From: Rhodospirillales bacterium
Lineage (GTDB): Bacteria; Pseudomonadota; Alphaproteobacteria; Reyranellales; Reyranellaceae
Assembly: GCA_016699855.1 (NCBI GenBank)
Contig: CP064988.1
Span: 2,880,501 to 2,944,500, forward strand
Length of the DNA stretch: 64,000 nt
Direction: 5' to 3'
Positions 54,403 to 62,697 of this stretch are shown one piece after another (the stretch's first letter is position 1; the number at the start of each line of letters is the position of its first letter). Made by a program: the position numbers and the translations under genes. Below the pieces are notes generated by a model, which made no database searches, was not told the origin of the DNA, and saw only the letters and a program-made list of their open reading frames with translations.

Positions 54403-55080
54403 ATGACCGAGATGATCCGCCTGCGCGACGTGCGCCTCGATATGGAGAGCGACGCCGGCACGGTCAACATCCTGCGCGGCATCGACCTCGATATCGCCCC
54501 GGGCGGCACCACGGCGCTGGTCGGCCCCTCCGGCGCCGGCAAGTCGAGCCTGATGATGGTGGTGGGCGGTCTGGAGCGCGCCACGTCGGGCTCCGTCGAG
54601 GTCGCCGGCGTCGATCTGCGCACCCTGTCGGACGACGGGCTGGCGCGGTTCCGCCGCGACCGGCTGGGCATCGTGTTCCAGGGGTTCCATCTCGTGCCGA
54701 CGATGACCGCGACCGAGAACGTCGCGCTGCCGTTGGAATTCGCCGGCGCCAAGGATCCGTTCGGCGCCGCCGAGACGGCGCTGCGCGAGGTCGGCCTCGG
54801 CCACCGCCTGACGCACTATCCCGCGCAGCTCTCCGGTGGCGAGCAGCAGCGCGTCGCGGTGGCGCGGGCCTTCGCCGCCCGGCCCGGCCTGCTGCTGGCC
54901 GACGAGCCGACCGGCAATCTCGATGGCGCCACCGGCACGCAGGTGATGGGCCTGCTGTTCGATCTGGCGCGCGGCGCCGGCGCGACTCTGGTGCTGATCA
55001 CCCACGATCCCGCGATCGCGGCGCGCTGCGACCGCGTCGTGCACATCGCCGACGGCCGCGTCGCGGACGACGCGTCGTGA
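54403..55080 (+). CDS. ybbA: ABC transporter ATP-binding protein (YbbA/LolD-like)
   Basis: A 225-aa ATPase. Walker A is GPSGAGKSS, the signature LSGGEQQRVAVARAFA, Walker B LLLADEPTGNLDG and the switch His is in LVLITHDPAIAARC. The MacB/LolD/YbbA pattern is clear. It is divergent from tesA by only 24 bp and followed, after a 247-bp gap with a repeat hairpin, by the FtsX-like permease. It probably drives extraction or export of lipophilic compounds; the substrate of YbbA/YbbP systems is not established. Confidence 0.93.
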   Translation: MTEMIRLRDVRLDMESDAGTVNILRGIDLDIAPGGTTALVGPSGAGKSSLMMVVGGLERATSGSVEVAGVDLRTLSDDGLARFRRDRLGIVFQGFHLVPTMTATENVALPLEFAGAKDPFGAAETALREVGLGHRLTHYPAQLSGGEQQRVAVARAFAARPGLLLADEPTGNLDGATGTQVMGLLFDLARGAGATLVLITHDPAIAARCDRVVHIADGRVADDAS

Positions 55081-55184
55081 GGCGTTCGCTGTCCGACTTC
55101 GGCGTCTTCGCCCGCGCCATCGCGGACGCCTGTGCTCGCGCGTGCGCGGAGCCGGCTCCCTCCGTCGTTCCAAGCGCTCTCTCT

Positions 55185-55250
55185 GTCATCCCGAGCGCAG
55201 CGAGGGATCTTGGCGCCGCCCTCAAGATCCCTCGCTACGCTCGGGATGAC
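55185..55250. repeat. long intergenic hairpin repeat
   Basis: Arms of 28 bases (55185-55212 and 55223-55250) are reverse complements with one mismatch; each starts GTCATCCCGAGCG and ends GGGATCTTG (or its complement), around a 10-base loop. It lies in the 247-bp gap between ybbA and ybbP. The motif is a known kind of dispersed intergenic repeat in high-GC proteobacteria, and a degenerate relative occurs at 29475. Confidence 0.85.
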
Positions 55251-55327
55251 AAAGAGGGCTACCGAGCGGGCGGCGCGGCTCGCGCGCGCATCCACGCGAT
55301 GCGGCGCTTCGCGCCGCCGGCACCGTC

Positions 55328-57922
55328 GTGACCGACGCCGCCGTTCCTTCGGCGGGAACCGTCGCCATCCGCGGCGACGGCGGACGCGCGGCGCTGTCGT
55401 GGGCGCTGGCGGTGCGGCTGGCGCTGCGCGAGCTGCGCACGGGGTTCGCCGGCTTCGGCCTGTTCCTCGCCTGCCTGGCGCTCGGCGTCGCCGCCATCGC
55501 CGGCATCCTGTCGATCTCGCGCGCGGTCGAGGAGGGGCTGCGGGCCGACGCCCGTTCCCTGCTCGGCGGCGACGTCTCGATCGCGCAATCCTACCGGCCG
55601 GCGACGCCGGAGCAGCTCGCCGCATTCGGCCGCGACGGCGCGCGGGTGGCGCGCTGGATCGAGCTGCGCGGCATGGCCCGCGCCGAGGCGCCGGACTCGC
55701 GGCCGACGCTGGTGCAGATCAAGGCGGTCGACGGCCTCTATCCGCTGGCCGGCGGGTTGGAGATCGCCGGCGGCGGCGAGCTGCGCGCGCTGCTGGCGCC
55801 ACGCGACGGCGTGTTCGGCGCCGTGGTCGAGGACATCGCGCTGCGCCGGCTCGGAATCGGCATCGGCGGCCGCGTGCGCGTCGGCGACGCCGTCGTCGAG
55901 ATCCGCGGCGTCATCGCGCGCGAGCCCGACCGCGGGCTGGGTCTGTTCGGCATCGGTCCGCGCCTGATGCTGTCGCTCGACGCCATGCCGGCCACCGGAC
56001 TGATCCAGCCCGGCAGCATGATGACCTACGAGTACCGCGTCGCGCTGCCCGACGGCGCCGCCTACCGCGCGTGGATCGGCGATCTCCAACGGCGCTTCCC
56101 GCAGGCCGGCTGGCGCGTGCGCGGCCTCGACCAGGCCGGTGGCGGCCTGCGCATGTGGACCGACCGTCTGACGCTCTACCTCGAGCTGATCGGACTGGCG
56201 TCGCTGCTGGTCGGCGGCGTCGGTGTCGGCAACGCGGTCGACGCCTTCCTGCGCGCCCGCGTGCGCACCATCGCGATCCTCAAATGCCTCGGCGCGCCGG
56301 CGGCGTTGGTGTCGCGCATCTACTTCCTGCAGATCGCCATGCTCGCGGCGGTCGGCATCGCCATCGGCGTCGCGGTCGGCGCGGTGCTGCCGTACCTGGC
56401 CGAGGCGGCGATGGGCGACGCGCTGCCGGTGCGCGCCCGCGTCGCGCTCTACGCCAAGCCGCTGGCCGTCGCCGCCACGTTCGGCGGGCTCGTGGCGCTG
56501 CTCTTCGCGTTGTGGCCGATGGCGCGCGCCCGCGCCGTGCCGGCCGCCAGCCTGATGCGCGGCGCGGTGTCGCCGGCCGGCTTCCGCCCGACCTTGCGCG
56601 ACATCGCCATCCTCGGCGCCGCGGCCGCGGCGCTGGTCGCGTTCACCCTGTTCGCGGCGTCCGACAAGCGCATCGCCGCGTGGTTCGCGGTCGGCGCGAT
56701 CGGCGCCTTCATCGCGTTCCCGCTGCTGGCGCGCGTCGCCATGCTGGCCGCGCGTCTCGCGGGCAGGCCGCGCGCCGCGGTGCTGCGGCTGGCGCTGGCC
56801 AACATCCACCGCCCCGGCGCGCCGACGCCGACGGTGATGCTGTCGCTGGGGCTGGGGCTCACCGTGCTGGTGGCGACGGCGCTGGTCGAGGGCAATCTGC
56901 AGAACCAGCTCGGCAAGCGCATCCCCAAGGACGCGCCGGCGTTCTTCGTGGTCGACATCCAGCCCGACCAGATCGGCCCGTTCGCGGCGCTGGTCGGCGC
57001 CCAGACCGGCGTCACCCGGCTCGACAAGGTGCCCAGCCTGCGCGGCCGCATCGTGCGCATCGCCGGCCGGCCGGTGTCCGAGGTGGCCGTGCCGGCCAAC
57101 GCGCGCTGGGCGGTCGACGGCGACCGCGGCCTGACCTACGCCGCGGCGCTGCCCGAGGGCAGCCGCGTCGTCGCCGGCGAATGGTGGCCGGCCGACTACA
57201 GGGGTCCGCCGCTGATCAGCTTCGACGCCGAGCTGGCGGCCGCGTTCGGCGTCGGCGTCGGCGACACCATCACGCTCAACGTGCTGGGCCGCGACGTCGA
57301 GGCGCGGATCGCCAATCTGCGGCGCATCGACTGGACCTCGCTGTCGCTGAACTTCACGTTCGTGTTCGCGCCGGGCGCGCTGGAGCGCGCGCCGCAGACC
57401 TTCCTCGCCACCGTCTACGCGCGCGAGCCGGCGGCCGAGGAGGCGGTCTACAAGGCCGTCACCGACCGCTTCGCCAACGTCACCGTCGTGCGGGTCAAGG
57501 ACGCGCTCGAGACCGCCGGCAAGATCCTCGGCAACATCGGCCTGGCGGCCCGCGCGGTCGGCGTGGTCGGCATCGCCGCCGGACTGCTGGTGCTGGCCGG
57601 CGCCATCCTCGCCACCCAGCGCCGCCGCGTGCATGACACCGTGGTCATGAAGGTGCTCGGCGCCACCCGGGCCCGCATCCTCGGCGTCTACGCGCTGGAG
57701 TTCGCCGCGCTCGGCCTCGTCACCGCGCTGGCCGCCACCGCCGCCGGCACCTTGGCGGCGTGGCTGGTGGTGCGCTTGGTGATGGGGCTGGAGTGGGTGT
57801 TCCTGCCCTCGGTCGCCGTCATCACCGCCGCCGTCGCCGTCGGCCTCACTCTGGCCGTCGGCCTCGCCGGCGCGCTGGCGGCCCTGCGGCAGCGCCCGCT
57901 GGCGATTCTGCGGAACGAGTGA
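55328..57922 (+). CDS. ybbP: FtsX-like ABC transporter permease (YbbP-like)
   Basis: An 864-aa inner-membrane permease. One N-terminal segment (about 37-60) precedes a large periplasmic domain (~60-270). A group of FtsX-type membrane helices follows (~275-440), then a second periplasmic domain and a final set of three helices (~735-860) ending in RQRPLAILRNE. The two-times-four helix layout and length fit YbbP/MacB-like permeases with duplicated FtsX domains. GTG at 55328 is the probable start. It partners the ATPase encoded upstream. Confidence 0.92.
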   Translation: MTDAAVPSAGTVAIRGDGGRAALSWALAVRLALRELRTGFAGFGLFLACLALGVAAIAGILSISRAVEEGLRADARSLLGGDVSIAQSYRPATPEQLAAFGRDGARVARWIELRGMARAEAPDSRPTLVQIKAVDGLYPLAGGLEIAGGGELRALLAPRDGVFGAVVEDIALRRLGIGIGGRVRVGDAVVEIRGVIAREPDRGLGLFGIGPRLMLSLDAMPATGLIQPGSMMTYEYRVALPDGAAYRAWIGDLQRRFPQAGWRVRGLDQAGGGLRMWTDRLTLYLELIGLASLLVGGVGVGNAVDAFLRARVRTIAILKCLGAPAALVSRIYFLQIAMLAAVGIAIGVAVGAVLPYLAEAAMGDALPVRARVALYAKPLAVAATFGGLVALLFALWPMARARAVPAASLMRGAVSPAGFRPTLRDIAILGAAAAALVAFTLFAASDKRIAAWFAVGAIGAFIAFPLLARVAMLAARLAGRPRAAVLRLALANIHRPGAPTPTVMLSLGLGLTVLVATALVEGNLQNQLGKRIPKDAPAFFVVDIQPDQIGPFAALVGAQTGVTRLDKVPSLRGRIVRIAGRPVSEVAVPANARWAVDGDRGLTYAAALPEGSRVVAGEWWPADYRGPPLISFDAELAAAFGVGVGDTITLNVLGRDVEARIANLRRIDWTSLSLNFTFVFAPGALERAPQTFLATVYAREPAAEEAVYKAVTDRFANVTVVRVKDALETAGKILGNIGLAARAVGVVGIAAGLLVLAGAILATQRRRVHDTVVMKVLGATRARILGVYALEFAALGLVTALAATAAGTLAAWLVVRLVMGLEWVFLPSVAVITAAVAVGLTLAVGLAGALAALRQRPLAILRNE

Positions 57923-58109
57923 TCACTCTCTGATCGGCTGCTGGGCGGCCGTGGCGGATTTGCCACATCCGGATCGAGAAATCCGTCAATCCGCCGATTC
58001 GAGGCGCGCCGATGTAGGCAGGCGGCGGGGGTTGTCGTATTTGTGCCGGGTCGCGCTGTTGGATCGGGTGGTCCGGCGGCGCTGAAGACGCGGGTGGGAG
58101 ACGGACGAC
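57923..58109. other. intergenic region upstream of the ompA-like gene
   Basis: A 187-bp region without a gene. GGCGGATT (57953-57960) and AATCCGCC (57988-57995) form a perfect 8-bp inverted repeat around 27 bases that include another small palindrome (ATCCGGAT). It may mark the end of the ybbP transcript or a regulatory site for the porin gene. I could not identify a convincing promoter. Confidence 0.5.
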
Positions 58110-59297
58110 ATGCGTGGAATTCTTTTGGCCGGAGCGGCGCTGGGCGCACTGATGGCGGGCGCGGCGCAGGCCCAGGTCCAGAGCGGGCCCGGCTTTTTCG
58201 CGATGATCGACGGCATGTACGCGGTGCATCCCGGCGGCGGCCACAAGATCACGAACAGCGGCGGGACGCGGAACTCGTCGTCGGGCGACGGCTGGGGCGC
58301 GAACGCCGTGGTCGGCTACCGCTTCGACGGTGGATGGGACGTGGCGCTCGGCGGCCGGTACGTCGATTTCAGCGCCGGCCGCGCCGACACCTCGCCGTTC
58401 ACGCCGGGCGCGCGGGTGGATGACGTCAAGGTGTGGAACATCGACGGCGATGTCGGCTACACCATCTCGGGTCCGGGATACGGCGTGCGTCCGTTCCTGG
58501 GCGTCCGCTACCAGCGGGCGACGTCGAAATTCTCGTATCCGATCGGCCCGGCCACGGACAAGACCACGTCGTGGGGCATCGGTCCCCGGCTGGGCGTCGA
58601 CGCCTCGATGCGGCTGACCGAGAGCCTCAGTCTGTTCGGCGGTGTCGACACCGCGTTCCTGTTCGGCAAGATCAAGGACAGCAAGAACGCCGGATTCCCG
58701 TTCCCCAACGGCAACTCGAGCCGCATGTTCTGGGACATCGGCATCAAGGCCGGCCTCGACTGGGAGGTCTCGCCATTGTTCCACATCGCCGCCGGCTACA
58801 AGGCCGAATGGCTCGACGGCGCGAACTACGAGTATCTATCGACCGGGATCGCGGGCGGACCGAAGGGCCGCAGCGGCGTCCTCGTGCACGGCCCGTTCGT
58901 GCGCCTGGCGTACAACTGGGGCGCGCCGCCGTCGGGCCCTGAGGCGCCGAAGCCGGTCGTGAGCGGCAAGAAGAGCTACATCGTGTTCTTCGACTTCGAC
59001 CGGGCGTTGATCACGCCGACCGCCGCGACCACGATCAAGCAGGCGGCGACGGACGCGAAGGCCGGCAAGTCGACCCGTCTGGACGTGACGGGCCACGCCG
59101 ACAAGTCGGGTGGCGACGCCTACAACATGGCGCTGTCGCTGCGCCGCGCGAACGCGGTGAAGGACCAGCTGGTGCGCGAGGGCATCCCGGCGAACCAGAT
59201 CGCGGTCGTGGGCCGTGGCGAGTCGATGCCGCTGGTGCAGACTGCGGACGGCGTGCGCGAGCCGCAGAACCGCCGCGTCGAGATCGTCCTGAACTGA
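58110..59297 (+). CDS. OmpA-family outer-membrane protein
   Basis: A 395-aa protein. A signal peptide (MRGILLAGAALGALMAGAAQA) leads into an eight-stranded beta-barrel (residues ~22-275), with alternating aromatic strands such as YRFDGGWDVALGGRYVDF and a C-terminal strand before a proline-rich hinge. The C-terminal OmpA/MotB-like peptidoglycan-binding domain (~290-395) contains FFDFDRALIT, LDVTGHADKSG and the NRRVEIVLN end. It tethers the outer membrane to the cell wall. GGGAGACGG precedes the ATG. A strong terminator follows. Confidence 0.94.
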   Translation: MRGILLAGAALGALMAGAAQAQVQSGPGFFAMIDGMYAVHPGGGHKITNSGGTRNSSSGDGWGANAVVGYRFDGGWDVALGGRYVDFSAGRADTSPFTPGARVDDVKVWNIDGDVGYTISGPGYGVRPFLGVRYQRATSKFSYPIGPATDKTTSWGIGPRLGVDASMRLTESLSLFGGVDTAFLFGKIKDSKNAGFPFPNGNSSRMFWDIGIKAGLDWEVSPLFHIAAGYKAEWLDGANYEYLSTGIAGGPKGRSGVLVHGPFVRLAYNWGAPPSGPEAPKPVVSGKKSYIVFFDFDRALITPTAATTIKQAATDAKAGKSTRLDVTGHADKSGGDAYNMALSLRRANAVKDQLVREGIPANQIAVVGRGESMPLVQTADGVREPQNRRVEIVLN

Positions 59298-59321
59298 CGA
59301 TCCGCACCGGACCAGGACACG

Positions 59322-59354
59322 AAGGGCCGCCCCTCGGGGCGGCCCTTTTTGTTT
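59322..59354 (+). terminator. intrinsic terminator after the ompA-like gene
   Basis: AAGGGCCGCCCC (59322-59333) pairs exactly with GGGGCGGCCCTT (59336-59347) around TC, followed by TTTGTTT, giving a five-T run. The stem begins 25 bp after the stop codon. A highly expressed porin gene with its own terminator is expected. Confidence 0.93.
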
Positions 59355-59425
59355 GGGGCAGGGGTCCCGAATTCACCGCAGGAACCGGATAGCGACGGTC
59401 CGCCGAAGGGTGTTCACTGCGCCCC

Positions 59426-60580
59426 ATGGACATGACCCGCACCCCCGCCCCCCGCGCGCCGTGCTCGCCCGATCCGGTCGCGCTCCCCGCCGCCACGGCC
59501 ACCGCCGCGATGCCCGACGACGCGACCTGCTGGGCCGCGGTCGGACGGCGCGACCGCGCCTACAACGGCCGCTTCTATTTCTCCGTGCGCACCACCGGCG
59601 TCTACTGCCTGCCGTCCTGCGCGGCCCGTCCGGCGCGGCGCGAGAACGTCGCCTTCCACGCCTCCTGCGAGGCCGCCGAGGCCGCCGGCTTCCGCGCCTG
59701 CAAGCGCTGCAAGCCGCGGGAATGGCGGGCCGATGCCGGCCTGTCGCGCGCCGTGGCCGAGGCCTGCCGCCGGCTCGACACCGACGACTCCGAGTCGCGT
59801 CCCTCGCTCGAGCGCATCGCCCGCGGCCTGGGCATCACCGCCTCGACCCTGACGCGGCGCTTCCAGCGCGAACTCGGTATGACGCCGCGCGACTGGATCG
59901 CGGCCCGCAAGAGCGGCCGCTTCCGCGCCGCGCTGCGCCAGGGCGGCTCGGTGACCGAGGCGCTCTACGACGCCGGCTACGGCAGCGCCAGCCGGGTCTA
60001 CGAATCCTCCGACAAGGTGCTGGGCATGACTCCCGCGACGTACCGGAAAGGCGGCGCCGGCGCGCGTCTGGCCTACGCCATCGCCGACAGCGACCACGGC
60101 CGCGTGCTGGTCGCGGCCACGCCGAAGGGCGTCGCCGCCGTGTTCCTCGGGGCCGACGATTCGGCGCTGGTGGACGAGCTGCGCGCAGACTTCCCGGCCG
60201 CCGAGATCGCGCCCGACGACGGTGCGCTGGCGCCGCGGGTGAAGGCCGTGCTGGCCCGCCTCGACGGCCGCAAGCCCACCGCGCTCGACGCCGCCGACGT
60301 GCCGCTCGACATCGCCGGCACCGCGTTCCAGTGGCGGGTGTGGAAGGCGCTGACCGAGATCCCGGCCGGCGAGACGCGCACCTACGGCCAGATCGCGGGC
60401 GCGCTCGGCCGTCCCAACGCCGCCCGCGCCGTCGGCCGCGCCTGCGCCACCAATCCGGTGTCGATCGTCGTGCCGTGCCACCGCGCCGTCGGCTCGACCG
60501 GCGCGCTCACCGGCTACCGCTGGGGCGTCGAGCGCAAGAAGCGCCTGCTGGAGGGCGAGCGCCGGCGCGCGGCGCGGTAG
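59426..60580 (+). CDS. ada: Ada: methyl-accepting regulator and O6-methylguanine-DNA methyltransferase
   Basis: A 384-aa bifunctional alkylation-repair protein. The N-terminal zinc domain has C61, C65, C92 and C95 (VYCLPSC and CKRCKP), where the first cysteine accepts methyl from phosphotriesters. An AraC-type helix-turn-helix follows (~110-205; RPSLERIARGLGITASTL, FGYGSASRVYE-like region). The C-terminal methyltransferase has C351 in VVPCHRAVGSTG and the RAVGRACATNP block. Methylation of the first site turns Ada into an activator of its own gene in E. coli. It starts 128 bp after the porin gene. Confidence 0.94.
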   Translation: MDMTRTPAPRAPCSPDPVALPAATATAAMPDDATCWAAVGRRDRAYNGRFYFSVRTTGVYCLPSCAARPARRENVAFHASCEAAEAAGFRACKRCKPREWRADAGLSRAVAEACRRLDTDDSESRPSLERIARGLGITASTLTRRFQRELGMTPRDWIAARKSGRFRAALRQGGSVTEALYDAGYGSASRVYESSDKVLGMTPATYRKGGAGARLAYAIADSDHGRVLVAATPKGVAAVFLGADDSALVDELRADFPAAEIAPDDGALAPRVKAVLARLDGRKPTALDAADVPLDIAGTAFQWRVWKALTEIPAGETRTYGQIAGALGRPNAARAVGRACATNPVSIVVPCHRAVGSTGALTGYRWGVERKKRLLEGERRRAAR

Positions 60581-60677
60581 CTCGGGCCGGCGTCCGCCAC
60601 CGTCCATCCGGACGGCTTGGCGGCCACGACAAGGCTATGCTTTCCTGCGTGGCGGGTGTCGTCCCGAGGGAGCGCAG

Positions 60678-61919
60678 ATGGGCTGGATGTCCCGCATCCC
60701 CGACAGGCTGCTCGACTGGGCGGGACGCGTCGGCGCCGATCCGGCCGATAGCGGCGAGATCGTCCTGCGGAAACGGCTGGTCGTCCTGCTGTGCGTCGGC
60801 ACGCTGCCGCTCACCGCGCTGTGGAGCGCCATCTATTTCGCGGTCGGCGCGCCATGGGCCGCCGCCATTCCCGGCTTCTACACGGTCTTCACACCGATCA
60901 ACACGGCGCTCTTCGCCTGGACGCGCGATCTCGGCCTCTACCGCTCCACCCAGCTCCTGACCATCCTGATCCTGCCGTTCCTCGTGCAGCTCGCGCTCGG
61001 CGGCTTCCGCGAATCGAGCGTCGTGATCATCTGGGCCGCCCTTTGCCCGCTCGGTTCGCTGCTGATCGAGGACCGGCGCCGGACGCTTCTATGGATCGTG
61101 GGGTTCATCGTCCTGCTGGCGGTGGCGGTGCTGGTCGAGCCGGCGCTGACGCCGGCCGGGCTGCCCCCTTGGTTCGTCACTACGTTCTTCGCGCTCAACG
61201 TCGGCTGCGTGATCGCGATCACCTTCGGGCTGCTGCACTACTTCGTCGGCCGCCGCGACTTCTTCCAGCAGCGCTCCGAGATGCTGCTGCTCAACATCCT
61301 GCCGCGCGAGATCTCCGAGGCCCTCAAGGCCGAGCAGCGCACCATCGCCGCCCACCACGAGGCGGCCAGCGTCCTGTTCGCCGACGTGGTCGATTTCACG
61401 CCGATGGCCGCCACGATGACGCCGTTGCAACTGGTCGACCTGCTGAACGAGGTGTTCCAGTGCTTCGACGGGCTGGTCGAGCGCTACGGGCTCGAGAAGA
61501 TCAAGACGATCGGCGACTGCTACATGGTCGCGTCGGGCGTGCCGGCGGCGCGCGAGGACCACGCCGTCGCGCTGGTCGATCTGGCGCTGGAGATGCGCGA
61601 CGCGGTCGCCGCGCGCCGCTTCGGCGGCCGCGCGCTGGCGTTCCGCATCGGCGTCAACTCCGGCCCGGTGGTCGCCGGCGTCATCGGCCGCAAGAAATTC
61701 ATCTACGACCTGTGGGGCGAGGCCGTGAACCTGGCCAGCCGGATGGAGTCGCATGGCCAGAGCGGCGCCATCCAGATCACGCGCGGCACCTACGATCTGG
61801 TGAAGGACCGCTACGTCTGCGAACCACGGGGCGCGATCGAGGTGAAGGGCGCGGGCCGCATGGAGATCTGGCATGTGACCGGGCGAGTCGGCGCCCGCGA
61901 GACCGCGGCGTCCGCATAG
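60678..61919 (+). CDS. membrane-bound class III adenylate/guanylate cyclase
   Basis: A 413-aa protein with about six N-terminal membrane segments (residues ~33-200) and a C-terminal cyclase domain (~225-400). The metal-binding aspartates are in LFADVVDFTPMA and KTIGDCYMVASG; DLWGEAVNLASRMES carries the residues that stabilise the transition state. The domain fits class III cyclases that make cAMP; the specificity determinants (K in EKIKTIGD and D in DLWG) support ATP over GTP. GAGGGAGCG precedes the ATG. The ligand sensed by the membrane part is unknown. Confidence 0.92.
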   Translation: MGWMSRIPDRLLDWAGRVGADPADSGEIVLRKRLVVLLCVGTLPLTALWSAIYFAVGAPWAAAIPGFYTVFTPINTALFAWTRDLGLYRSTQLLTILILPFLVQLALGGFRESSVVIIWAALCPLGSLLIEDRRRTLLWIVGFIVLLAVAVLVEPALTPAGLPPWFVTTFFALNVGCVIAITFGLLHYFVGRRDFFQQRSEMLLLNILPREISEALKAEQRTIAAHHEAASVLFADVVDFTPMAATMTPLQLVDLLNEVFQCFDGLVERYGLEKIKTIGDCYMVASGVPAAREDHAVALVDLALEMRDAVAARRFGGRALAFRIGVNSGPVVAGVIGRKKFIYDLWGEAVNLASRMESHGQSGAIQITRGTYDLVKDRYVCEPRGAIEVKGAGRMEIWHVTGRVGARETAASA

Positions 61920-62025
61920 TCCAGCCTGCGGACTGTCGATCGATCCGGCGGTCGATCCCCGGGCCGTCGCTGCGACGCGACCTTGGCCTGCGCGACGTGC
62001 GGTGCGCCACTGAGGGCGGTCCGCG

Positions 62026-62565
62026 CTACCCCGCCTTCCGCAGCACCACGTAGAACGCCCCGCCGCCGCCGTGTCGCGGGCTGGCGGCGCGCACGCCGAC
62101 CACCCGGGCGCGGTTCTCCGGCCGGTTGAGCCAGTGCGGGAACTCGGCGCGGATGCGGCCGCCGACCATGTGGCCGTCGGCCTCGCGCAGGCCCTTGCCG
62201 GTCACCACCAGCGCCAGCCGCTGGTCGCGCTGTTGGCACGTCGCGAGGAAGCGGGTCAGGGCGCGTTCCGCCTCGGCCAGGGTGTAGCCGTGCAGATCGA
62301 GCTTGGCGTCGGGCGCGACCCGGCCGCGGCGCAGCCTCGTGTCGCTGGCCCGGTCCAGGCCGGTGGCGGCGACGGGATCGAGCGGCCGGGCGCCGGCGGG
62401 CATCTTCGGCGGCTCGGGCTCGCGCGGCTGGATCGGCCTCTCGCGCAGCAGGTCGCGGAGGCGCGGCGGCGGCTCGACCACTTTCACCGACTTCCGCCCC
62501 TTGCGGTCGGTCAGGCGCCGCGCGTCGGCCATGGCGGCGCGGAATATCTCGTGGTCGTCGGGCAT
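62026..62565 (-). CDS. Smr-domain protein
   Basis: A 179-aa protein. The C-terminal Smr domain (residues ~90-179) has the DLHGYTLAEAE motif, VVTGKGLREADG and GGGGAFYVVLRK, the LDLHG/TGKG/HGGxG pattern of MutS2 C-terminal nickases. The N-terminal half is charged and proline-rich. Stand-alone Smr proteins act as nucleases in DNA or RNA metabolism. It is convergent with the cyclase gene and divergent from the TPR gene at 62698. Confidence 0.92.
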   Translation of the reverse strand: MPDDHEIFRAAMADARRLTDRKGRKSVKVVEPPPRLRDLLRERPIQPREPEPPKMPAGARPLDPVAATGLDRASDTRLRRGRVAPDAKLDLHGYTLAEAERALTRFLATCQQRDQRLALVVTGKGLREADGHMVGGRIRAEFPHWLNRPENRARVVGVRAASPRHGGGGAFYVVLRKAG

Positions 62566-62697
62566 CGGCGGCGATGTAGCACGTTCCGGGCCGCGCGGCG
62601 GCGTTCCGCGCCCCGTGCGGCGACCCCGGCCGGCGCATTGCTGGAATCCGCGGCGCCGGCTACAAGCGCCCGGCGTTTCTCCCGCAGGATTCCGCCC

